The position numbers and the translations under genes were made by a program. Below the pieces are notes generated by a model, which worked only from the letters and a program-made list of their open reading frames with translations, did not search any database and had not been told where the DNA came from. This document shows positions 1 through 5,925 of a stretch of 9,328 bases of DNA, piece by piece (the first letter of the stretch is position 1; the number at the start of each line of letters is the position of its first letter). The stretch spans positions 61,746 to 71,073 of the forward strand of contig DIOL01000014.1 in NCBI GenBank assembly GCA_002423895.1. The letters are read 5' to 3'. This DNA comes from Bacteroidales bacterium UBA5515 (GTDB lineage: Bacteria > Bacteroidota > Bacteroidia > Bacteroidales > P3).

Positions 1-935
1 GCAACTGCAATTGCTAATTCAAAATTATTACCAGCAGCTGTAAAGCTTATGGCTGCATCTTGCTGATAATTTGCACCCATTTTCTTCCCTAAAAAGAAAC
101 TGATTAAAAACATTAAAGTAAAGTAAATAAGTAAAGGTATTGCTATTCTAAATACATCAAAAGGAATTTGAACAATTAATTGACCTTTAAGACTAAACAT
201 TAAAATTATTGTAAATAGTAAAGCTATTAATGTTATAGGAGAAATAAATGGTATAAACTTATTCCAAAACCAATCCTTTCCAAATAATTTTACTAAAAAC
301 AGCTGACTTATAATACCCATGACAAAAGGAATACCTAAATAAATTCCAACGCTTTTAGCAATTTGTCCCATCCCAATATTCAAATCCAAGCTATCAACTC
401 CAAACAAAGGTAGAAGTATTGAAACAAAAAAGTAGACAATGGCACTATAAAACAATACTTGAAAAATACTGTTCAGCGCAACTAATCCAGCTGCATATTC
501 TCTACTACCACCTGCCAATTCATTCCAAACAATAACCATAGCAATACATCTTGCAGAACCAATTAGAATTAAACCAATAAGATATTCTGGTTTATCTCTT
601 AAAAAAATTATACCAAGAATAAACATAAGTATTGGACCAATTATCCAATTAAGAATAAGAGATACACTTAATACTTTTCTATTGCTGAAAACCTTTCTCA
701 TTTGGTTATATCTAACCTTTGCAAGAGGTGGATACATCATTAGTATTAATCCAATGGCAAGAGGAATATTTGTTGTTCCTTTTGACATAAGATTTATATT
801 ATCAGAAATACTTGGGAAGAAATATCCCAAACCAACCCCTATGGCCATTGCTAAGAATATCCAAAGAGTTAAATATTTATCTAAAAATCCTAATTTCTTT
901 CTTTCTATTGTTGGATTACAATTATTTGCACTCAT
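1..935 (-). CDS. acr3: ACR3-family arsenite efflux permease, 3' end beyond window
   Basis: The frame reads from an ATG at 935-933 to the window edge without a stop, giving 311 complete residues; family members are usually about 350, so roughly 40 C-terminal residues are missing. It is a polytopic inner-membrane protein of many hydrophobic segments. The opening 'LGFLDKYLTLWIFLAMAIG' is typical of ACR3 carriers. Two hallmark sites are present: the cysteine in 'IGSARCIAMV' (C130) and the glutamate in 'AGNNFELAIAV' (E306), corresponding to the Cys and Glu shown to be essential in characterised ACR3 proteins. Known role: export of arsenite, with proton coupling generally assumed. No arsR or arsC gene lies upstream; any partner would be downstream, outside the window. 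The ATG is chosen because the family-like N-terminus begins a few residues after it. No Shine-Dalgarno sequence is obvious, which is normal in Bacteroidota. Family assignment is firm; substrate is inferred from the family. Confidence 0.95.
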   Translation of the reverse strand, partial: MSANNCNPTIERKKLGFLDKYLTLWIFLAMAIGVGLGYFFPSISDNINLMSKGTTNIPLAIGLILMMYPPLAKVRYNQMRKVFSNRKVLSVSLILNWIIGPILMFILGIIFLRDKPEYLIGLILIGSARCIAMVIVWNELAGGSREYAAGLVALNSIFQVLFYSAIVYFFVSILLPLFGVDSLDLNIGMGQIAKSVGIYLGIPFVMGIISQLFLVKLFGKDWFWNKFIPFISPITLIALLFTIILMFSLKGQLIVQIPFDVFRIAIPLLIYFTLMFLISFFLGKKMGANYQQDAAISFTAAGNNFELAIAV

Positions 936-997
936 AATATTATAGATTTTCTTTTACAAATTTATTGCTTAGATTGATATAATTCTTATTCTTAAAA

Positions 998-1009
998 AAA
1001 CATTTGTTT
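998..1009. promoter_or_regulatory. Short palindrome in acr3 leader, possible operator
   Basis: AAACATTTGTTT is a perfect inverted repeat of 5-base arms around a 2-base centre. It lies just downstream of the transcription start predicted for the acr3 promoter, where a repressor could block initiation. It does not match any operator I recognise, no regulator gene is present in the window, and a palindrome of this size can occur by chance in AT-rich DNA. Confidence 0.2.
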
Positions 1010-1017
1010 GTTGTTCG

Positions 1018-1047
1018 CAAAAATACGAATTAAAATTAATCTACAAA
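1018..1047 (-). promoter_or_regulatory. Putative Bacteroidota-type promoter for acr3
   Basis: On the minus strand, TATTTTTG (1025-1018) matches the Bacteroidota -7 consensus TAnnTTTG exactly. A TTTG at 1047-1044 sits 18 bases upstream of it, within the spacing reported for the -33 box in Flavobacterium. Transcription would start near 1011-1013, leaving a leader of about 75 bases before the acr3 ATG. A second exact -7 match, TAAATTTG at 964-957, lies closer to the gene but has no TTTG at the right distance, so I prefer the upstream one. In sequence this AT-rich a chance match is possible. Confidence 0.45.
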
Positions 1048-1090
1048 ATAACAAATAGAAAATTCATAATTATTTAATATGTTTATACAC

Positions 1091-1115
1091 AAAAAAAGCA
1101 TCTAAAAAGATGCTT
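1091..1115 (-). terminator. Intrinsic terminator of the helical-protein gene
   Basis: On the minus strand an 8-bp stem (AAGCATCT / AGATGCTT) with a TTTT loop is followed directly by a run of T (1097-1091). The 5' arm is inside the coding sequence: the stop codon TAG (1104-1102) and the last four codons overlap the hairpin. It separates this gene from acr3, supporting independent transcription of acr3. Confidence 0.8.
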
Positions 1116-1500
1116 CCTTAATTTCTTTCTTAGCTTGTTTTTCAGCTTTCTTAGCCTCTTTCAGTGCTTTCTTAGCTTCTTTCTTAGCTTGTTTTTCTAA
1201 TCTTTTCCTTTCTTTTTCAGCAACTTTTTCAGCTTTATATCTTTCCTTATCTGCTTTATCTAAATGCTTTTGAGCTTCCAATTGAGCTTTTTCAGCTTTC
1301 AATTTAGCCTTTTCAGCTTTTTTCTGAGCTTTTTCAGCCTTTTTTAATGCCTTTTCAGCTTCTTTTTGTGCTTTAATTGTTTGAGGATCTACTTTTGATT
1401 GATTTTGATTAGAATTATTCTCTTTTATAGGTTCTTGTGCATTAAGATTATAGGCTCCCAATCCAATAAGAACCACAATCATTAAAACTATTCTTTTCAT
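1102..1500 (-). CDS. Small exported Lys/Ala/Glu-rich helical (coiled-coil) protein
   Basis: The product is 132 residues. Residues 1-21 form a signal peptide: basic MKR, a hydrophobic core of Val, Leu and Ile, and a likely cut after 'NLNA' before Gln22. A polar linker rich in Asn and Gln follows (about 24-40). Residues 41-130 are almost only Lys, Ala, Glu, Gln, Leu and Arg in 'KKAEKAQ'-like runs, which predicts one long, strongly basic alpha-helix or coiled coil. There is no recognisable enzymatic domain and no lipobox, so the protein is probably periplasmic. Similar small Lys/Ala-rich exported proteins are common in Bacteroidota but have no established role as far as I know; the resemblance to the TolA helical stalk is compositional only. 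The gene stands 135 bases after the lipoprotein gene and ends in its own terminator. Its DNA is internally repetitive. The gene call is good; the function is unknown. Confidence 0.8.
   Translation of the reverse strand: MKRIVLMIVVLIGLGAYNLNAQEPIKENNSNQNQSKVDPQTIKAQKEAEKALKKAEKAQKKAEKAKLKAEKAQLEAQKHLDKADKERYKAEKVAEKERKRLEKQAKKEAKKALKEAKKAEKQAKKEIKEASF
1123..1197 (-). repeat. Internal 21-bp direct repeat in the helical-protein gene
   Basis: An identical 21-bp stretch occurs at 1123-1143 and 1177-1197, 54 bp (18 codons) apart, and encodes the core 'EKQAKKE' both times. The step equals a whole number of codons, so gain or loss of a unit would keep the frame and only lengthen or shorten the predicted helix. 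This fits growth of the helix by slippage or local duplication. Confidence 0.75.
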
Positions 1501-1635
1501 ATTGCGTAAATTTATTTGTGATAAAATATATTCTACAAAAATTATGCCATAAATATATGAATAATAAACTCAGTTAATAATGATTTTATTATAAAGTTAA
1601 AAGAAAAAAATCAGTAATTTATTATTATACAATTA

Positions 1636-2292
1636 TTATTTTATATAATCGTTGAAAATTGATACAGTTATTCTTGCACTTTGGTCATTATATGTACCAT
1701 CTGACCAACTAACCGAACCATTAGTTCTATGACCTGAGATAGAATCAAAAAAAGCAATAATTTCACTTGTACAATTCATTGTTTCTTTTTTCAACTTATA
1801 TTCATTTAAATAACTTTCTCTCGTACTAAAACAATTTGTAGCATGTCCATCTGTATATTGTATATAACCAGAAAAATTGTCTAAATCACCAAAATTATTT
1901 AATGCATCCTCAAAATCTTCATAAACTTGAAAATAGTTTCTTGGATTAGAATTTAAGGAATAAAAGTAATTCACACTATAAACCAAATCTCCATTATAAT
2001 GTCCATAGCATATATCAAAAGATTTAGTATTATCAGGACTTCTATACGAAAAATTTTTAGTTGTTGTATTAATATCGAAATTCCAACCAACACAGATTTG
2101 ATCTAAATATGCGATAGCTTCTGTTGAGGTTTTCCCAATAATTGAATGCATATCTGTCACAATTTTCTTATTAGGATTAATTGTTTGTTGATTAACAGGT
2201 GTAGTTTGATCATCTGTTTCTTGTGTGCAAGACACAAATACAAATGGAAGCATAGCTAAAATAGCAAATACTTGTTTAATGTTTCTTTTCAT
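1636..2292 (-). CDS. Predicted lipoprotein of unknown function
   Basis: The product is 218 residues. It starts with a lipoprotein signal peptide: MKRNIK, a hydrophobic core and a lipobox ending 'FVSC', with Cys22 as the acylated residue. The following 'TQETDD' is acidic; in Bacteroidota, acidic residues just after the lipid cysteine are known to favour export to the outer surface of the outer membrane, so a surface location is plausible but unproven. The mature part begins with a Thr/Gln/Asn linker (about 23-45), followed by a compact domain rich in Tyr, Phe, Asp and Asn with cysteines near residues 67, 95, 154 and 174. I recognise no family and no catalytic motif. The region from about 55 to 135 alternates polar and aromatic residues in a way that suggests beta-strands. 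It is separated from the adhesin operon by a terminator and lies 135 bases before the helical-protein gene, so those two could share a transcript. The start is set by the signal peptide. Confidence 0.8.
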   Translation of the reverse strand: MKRNIKQVFAILAMLPFVFVSCTQETDDQTTPVNQQTINPNKKIVTDMHSIIGKTSTEAIAYLDQICVGWNFDINTTTKNFSYRSPDNTKSFDICYGHYNGDLVYSVNYFYSLNSNPRNYFQVYEDFEDALNNFGDLDNFSGYIQYTDGHATNCFSTRESYLNEYKLKKETMNCTSEIIAFFDSISGHRTNGSVSWSDGTYNDQSARITVSIFNDYIK

Positions 2293-2381
2293 AGCAATTT
2301 TTTTTAAATGTTATACAACAATATAAACACTAAAAAACAGAAAATGTATATTAAAATATGTTAAAATATCTTGGAATTATT

Positions 2382-2414
2382 TTATAAAAAGAAAGGGCGT
2401 TTTCAAAACGCCCT
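2382..2414 (-). terminator. Strong intrinsic terminator of the T9SS adhesin operon
   Basis: A perfect 10-base inverted repeat (AGGGCGTTTT at 2394-2403 and its complement at 2405-2414) around one base would fold as a GC-rich stem with a small AT loop. On the minus strand it is followed by TTTCTTTTT. It is the most GC-rich short element in this neighbourhood and lies 100 bases after the stop codon of the leucine-rich-repeat gene. On the plus strand it is followed only by ATTATTATTT, so it is mainly a minus-strand terminator. Confidence 0.85.
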
Positions 2415-2430
2415 ATTATTATTTCATATG

Positions 2431-2501
2431 CCCAATAAAATTATATAACACCCAATAAAGCTTATTTAGTTTTTAAGTTTCCTGTATGTGATTTTAAGTT
2501 T
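2431..2501 (-). repeat. Paired short direct repeats in the operon's 3' untranslated region
   Basis: Between the stop codon at 2515 and the terminator there are two nested pairs of direct repeats: CCCAATAAA at 2431 and 2451 (20 bases apart) and TTTTAAGTTT at 2471 and 2492 (21 bases apart). The near-equal spacing, about two DNA turns, is noticeable. I know no element that looks like this; it may be chance in AT-rich DNA or a trace of local duplication. Confidence 0.35.
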
Positions 2502-2514
2502 TTAATATCCAATC

Positions 2515-2856
2515 TTATCTATTAACAACTAATTTCTTAGTAATGTTTATTGAAGAATTGGTTATTCTAATGTTGTAAACACCTTTTGCAAAGTTTTGAA
2601 CGTCTATTTCCAATTCTTTTTGGTCAGAATTTAATTCTAATGTTTTTACTAATCTTCCAGTAAGGTCATAAATTCTTACAAGAGCATCTTCATTTAATCC
2701 TTCAACTCTTAGAATTGTTTTATTGCTGGTTGGGTTAGGGTATAGGTATGCGTTGAAACTATTGGTTGAAATAGTATTTAAGCTAAGGAAAGTTTTACAT
2801 TCTTCATTAGATAAATCACTTTCACACTCACCATTTAATGCTTTAATCTTATAGCA
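2515..2856 (-). repeat. Duplicated 3' cassette, copy 1 (fibronectin end plus T9SS domain)
   Basis: This covers the last 113 codons of the leucine-rich-repeat gene. It aligns without gaps to 5584-5925 at a constant offset of 3069 bp. By eye 97 of 113 residues agree, and the segment 2693-2742 is identical in DNA over 50 bp. Outside the cassette the two proteins share no comparable similarity. Confidence 0.92.
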
Positions 2857-5568
2857 ATAATTTACACCTTCAACAACATTAGTATCCTGATATGTTCTTA
2901 CATTAGTTACAGTTAAAGAATCATTATCTCTGTAAATAATATAGTTTTCTTCTTCTCCATCCCAATTCAGTTCAATATAGTTTGCAATATTATTTAAAGT
3001 AAGGTTGGTTGGAGTTGTGATTTCATTAACAGTAAGCAATAAATAAATAATACTGTCACATCCATTAATTGATTGAAAAATTTGAGAATAAATGCCAGAG
3101 CTATCAGCATTGAAATCATTTTCTGTGTAAACCTCTCCCTGACAAATTTGAGCAAAAATAGTATCACTAAAACTTGGATTAACTGTTAAATGAAGATTTA
3201 CTATACTATCACAGCCATTAATTGTTTGAAGATTTAAAGTATATAAACCCGATGTGTCAACTGAATAATTAAAACCATTTTCAGAGTATACTTCTCCCTG
3301 ACAAATTTCAGCAAAAATTGTGTCTGTAAAATTTGTATTAACTATTAAATGAAGATTTACAATACTATCACAACCTTTTGTTGTTTGAAGATAACGAGTG
3401 TGAATGCCTGGCATATGTTCAAAGAAACCATTTTGATAATAGAACTTACCTTCACAAACTTCTCCTTGAATATCTATTGTGTATTTTGGATTAACAAGTA
3501 ATGAAAGATTAACTGTACTATCGCAACCTTTATAAGTTTGAAGATTTAAAGTATATAATCCAGTAGTGTCAGCATTAAAACCATTTAATGAATATGTTTG
3601 ACCTTGACAAATTGAAGCTTGAATGTTTGTTGTTGGACTTTGATTAACATATAGATATAGATTAATTATACTATCGCAGCCTTTTATAGTCTGTAAGGAA
3701 TTGGTGTATATTCCTGATGTATCAACATTAAATCCATTTTGAGTATAAGTTTCACCTTCGCAAATTGTGTCATAAATATCAATAGAATAAATTAGGTTTA
3801 CTTTTAATTGAAGATTTATTATACTATCCCTTGTTTGTGATACTGAAATAGTGTTAGAGTATAAACCTTCTGTTATTAAATTATTTCCAAAAAAAGGATA
3901 TGTTTGACCTTGACAAATAGTGTCATTAATATTTGAAAAAACAACTTCCTTAAATATTGCAGTAAAATTACTATCTCTTGAAACAATAACTGTTCTTACT
4001 GAATTTGTATCTCCATCATTCCAAAAAGCAAATCGATGCCCTTGAAATGGAGTAGCGGTAATGGTTATAGTGTCAAAAGGATATGTTCCAGAACCAGTAA
4101 CTGCTCCCATAATTGAATCATTTGGTTGAACATTAATAGTATATAAACAAGAGTCTAATTCTTTATAATTTGTGAAACTACTCCAAAAATTTGCAGTTTG
4201 ATAGTTACGTTGAGAACTACAAGGAAGAATAATGAGAAAATCATTAGGGATATTTAGGAAAGTTGATAAATTTATTGTAGGAGGATTTGAGCGATCAATG
4301 AGAATTGTATCCAAATTAGAGCAATAGTTAAAAGCATAATTACCTATTGAACTTAAAGTGCTTGGGAAATTGATTTTTGATAAAGAAGTACAAGCATCAA
4401 ATACATAATTTTTGATTAATGAAAGATTATTTGGCAAATCAATGCTGGTAAGTGAAGAACAGAATTGAAATGCATTATTATTAATAACAGTAACACTTTG
4501 AGGAATGATTATAGAAGTCAAACTTGTACATCCTCGGAAAGTATTGTATGGAATATTAGTAATATTATTAGGTAAAGTGTAATTCGTTAAACTTGAACAA
4601 CCAGAAAAAACTTCTGAACCGAGATAAGTAACGGAAGGTGTATTTAATGAAGATAGAGAACTACAATTATGGAAAGTACAATCAGGTAAAGTATCTATTG
4701 AATTTGGTATGATAATATGAGATAAGCCAGTACAATTTTCAAATATTCGATATCCAAGACTTGTTACTGATGAAGGTATAATTACAGAATCTAAACTTTC
4801 ATTATCAGCAAAAACAAAATCATCAATAAAAGTAATAGAAGAAGGAATAGAAATTCTTGATAATGAATCACAATTTCTAAAAACATGTGCTTTTAGAATT
4901 GTGACAGAAGAAGGAATATTAATATTTTTTAAATTGGTACAATTTTTAAAAGCAGATTGACCAATGTAATTTACAGAAGAAGGAATATTTAATGAAGTTA
5001 TATCATTGCAATTAGCAAATGCATTACTTGGAATTCTGGTTACATTATTGCCAATAAATACTGTACTCAAATTACTGCAACCATAAAAAGCACTTGATGA
5101 AAAAAAATCATTGCAATTAATAGCATTAAAATATAAAGTATCTACTGAACTACAACCATAAAAAGAACTCGTATTAATAGTTGTAACATTTTCAGGAATA
5201 GTTAATGTGTTCAGTCCAGAACAGTTATTGAAAGCATATAATCCAATAGTAGTAATTGTAGATGGAAAATTGATTGAAGTTAAATTTGTATTGTTATAAA
5301 AAGCATTATTACCAATTGCAGTTACAGAATAAGTAATATTATTGTATTGAACCGAACTTGGAATTGTAATATCTCCAATATATTCATCTATATATGTAGA
5401 AAATGAATTACCCTTATATGTTACAGAAACTTTGTAAGGACTGGTTGTAGAAGTGATTAAATAATAAATTGTATCTCCATCACTATTTACAGAAGAAAAT
5501 GATTCTGCATTTGAATTAAAACTTATCCCTAAAACAAAGATAAATAAAACTATATATAATTTTTTCAT
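2515..5568 (-). CDS. T9SS-secreted BspA-like leucine-rich-repeat adhesin
   Basis: The product is 1017 residues and complete. Residues 1-21 are a signal peptide ending 'SNSNA'-like (cut after Ala21). Residues 66-445 hold about 16 BspA-type (LRR_5) leucine-rich repeats with a 22-25 residue period and consensus 'LTSIxIPSSVTxIGxxAFxNC'. Residues 476-541 are one divergent InlB B-type repeat ('ATPFQGHRFAFWNDG'). Residues 549-850 carry six ~51-residue repeats with 'ICQGExY' near the start and 'GCDSIVNLxLxVN' near the end. Residues 853-928 look like fibronectin III. The end is a T9SS type A sorting domain with 'YLYPNPTSNKT', 'IYDLTGRLVKTLEL' and 'ITKKLVVNR'. Export would be by Sec, then T9SS across the outer membrane, with release or anchoring at the surface. 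BspA-type repeats are known to bind host or matrix proteins and cells in some species; the ligand here is unknown. It starts 15 bases after the upstream gene's stop, so the two are probably cotranscribed. Confidence 0.93.
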   Translation of the reverse strand: MKKLYIVLFIFVLGISFNSNAESFSSVNSDGDTIYYLITSTTSPYKVSVTYKGNSFSTYIDEYIGDITIPSSVQYNNITYSVTAIGNNAFYNNTNLTSINFPSTITTIGLYAFNNCSGLNTLTIPENVTTINTSSFYGCSSVDTLYFNAINCNDFFSSSAFYGCSNLSTVFIGNNVTRIPSNAFANCNDITSLNIPSSVNYIGQSAFKNCTNLKNINIPSSVTILKAHVFRNCDSLSRISIPSSITFIDDFVFADNESLDSVIIPSSVTSLGYRIFENCTGLSHIIIPNSIDTLPDCTFHNCSSLSSLNTPSVTYLGSEVFSGCSSLTNYTLPNNITNIPYNTFRGCTSLTSIIIPQSVTVINNNAFQFCSSLTSIDLPNNLSLIKNYVFDACTSLSKINFPSTLSSIGNYAFNYCSNLDTILIDRSNPPTINLSTFLNIPNDFLIILPCSSQRNYQTANFWSSFTNYKELDSCLYTINVQPNDSIMGAVTGSGTYPFDTITITATPFQGHRFAFWNDGDTNSVRTVIVSRDSNFTAIFKEVVFSNINDTICQGQTYPFFGNNLITEGLYSNTISVSQTRDSIINLQLKVNLIYSIDIYDTICEGETYTQNGFNVDTSGIYTNSLQTIKGCDSIINLYLYVNQSPTTNIQASICQGQTYSLNGFNADTTGLYTLNLQTYKGCDSTVNLSLLVNPKYTIDIQGEVCEGKFYYQNGFFEHMPGIHTRYLQTTKGCDSIVNLHLIVNTNFTDTIFAEICQGEVYSENGFNYSVDTSGLYTLNLQTINGCDSIVNLHLTVNPSFSDTIFAQICQGEVYTENDFNADSSGIYSQIFQSINGCDSIIYLLLTVNEITTPTNLTLNNIANYIELNWDGEEENYIIYRDNDSLTVTNVRTYQDTNVVEGVNYCYKIKALNGECESDLSNEECKTFLSLNTISTNSFNAYLYPNPTSNKTILRVEGLNEDALVRIYDLTGRLVKTLELNSDQKELEIDVQNFAKGVYNIRITNSSINITKKLVVNR
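3019..3924 (-). repeat. Six tandem ~51-residue Cys-bearing repeats
   Basis: Units begin near residues 549, 600, 651, 702, 753 and 806 of the leucine-rich-repeat protein. Each has an 'xICxGxxY' opening, a central 'SGxYTxxLQT' and a closing 'GCDSIVNLxLxVN'. Units 2-6 have two cysteines each, which could form a disulfide. Unit 1 has 'TRDSIINL' instead of 'GCDS' and so lacks the second cysteine. Unit 5 is two residues longer. Units 5 and 6 are clearly similar at DNA level over the segments near 3290-3375 and 3131-3216 (159-bp offset). Similar repeats occur in other large Bacteroidota surface proteins; I cannot attach a family name. Confidence 0.88.
4234..5373 (-). repeat. BspA-type leucine-rich-repeat array (about 16 units)
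   Basis: The conserved Phe of the 'AFxNC' step falls near residues 90, 113, 136, 161, 184, 207, 230, 253, 276, 299, 321, 344, 367, 390, 413 and 437 of the protein. The spacing is 23 residues with single exceptions of 22, 24 and 25. Most units keep 'IPSSV' and a Cys or Asn at the end of the turn. The regular length implies an unbroken solenoid. DNA similarity between units is low, so the array is not a very recent expansion. Confidence 0.9.
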
Positions 5569-5583
5569 ATCAACTTATTATTT

Positions 5584-5925
5584 TTATCTGTTAACAATTA
5601 ATTTCTTTGTAATGTTAGTTGTTGAATTGTTTATTCTAATGTTGTAAACACCTTTTGTAAAGTTTTGAACGTCGATTTCCAATTCTTTTTGGTCAGTATT
5701 TAGTTCTAAAGTTTTAATCAATCTTCCTGTAATGTCATAAATTCTAACAAGAGCATTTTCTTTTAATCCTTCAACTCTTAGAATTGTTTTATTGCTGGTT
5801 GGGTTAGGGTAGAGGTATGCATTGAAACTAATAGTTTCAATTGTATTAATGTCAAGGAATGTTTTACATGCTTCATTAGATAAATCACTTTCACAAATTC
5901 CATTTAAAGCTTTAATTTTATAACA
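5584..5925 (-). repeat. Duplicated 3' cassette, copy 2 (fibronectin end plus T9SS domain)
   Basis: This is the partner of the cassette at 2515-2856 and forms the last 113 codons of the giant upstream gene. The identical 50-bp block is at 5762-5811. Differences are mostly conservative (Leu/Ile, Val/Ile, Ser/Thr), which suggests that the sorting signal is under constraint as well as recently shared. Confidence 0.92.

Noticed and set aside
682..945. Plus-strand open frame of 87 codons
   Set aside because: It lies antisense over the N-terminal part of the clear acr3 gene; its hydrophobicity mirrors the membrane protein on the other strand.
957..964. TAAATTTG as the main acr3 promoter -7 box
   Set aside because: It matches the consensus, but no TTTG-like -33 box lies 17-23 bases upstream and the leader would be only about 15 bases; the pair at 1018-1047 fits better.
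1120..1380. Low-complexity tract as a non-coding repeat
   Set aside because: The frame is open through it, with a good signal peptide upstream and a terminator at the stop, so it is coding for a Lys/Ala-rich helix.
1501..1635. Promoter or terminator between the lipoprotein and helical-protein genes
   Set aside because: The best -7 candidate (TAATTTTTG on the minus strand) has the wrong internal spacing, and no stable hairpin with a T-run was seen; the region is simply very AT-rich.
3019..3924. CRISPR-like periodic repeats
   Set aside because: The roughly 150-159 bp period is a whole number of codons in an open frame, the units vary throughout and there are no unique spacers; these are protein repeats.
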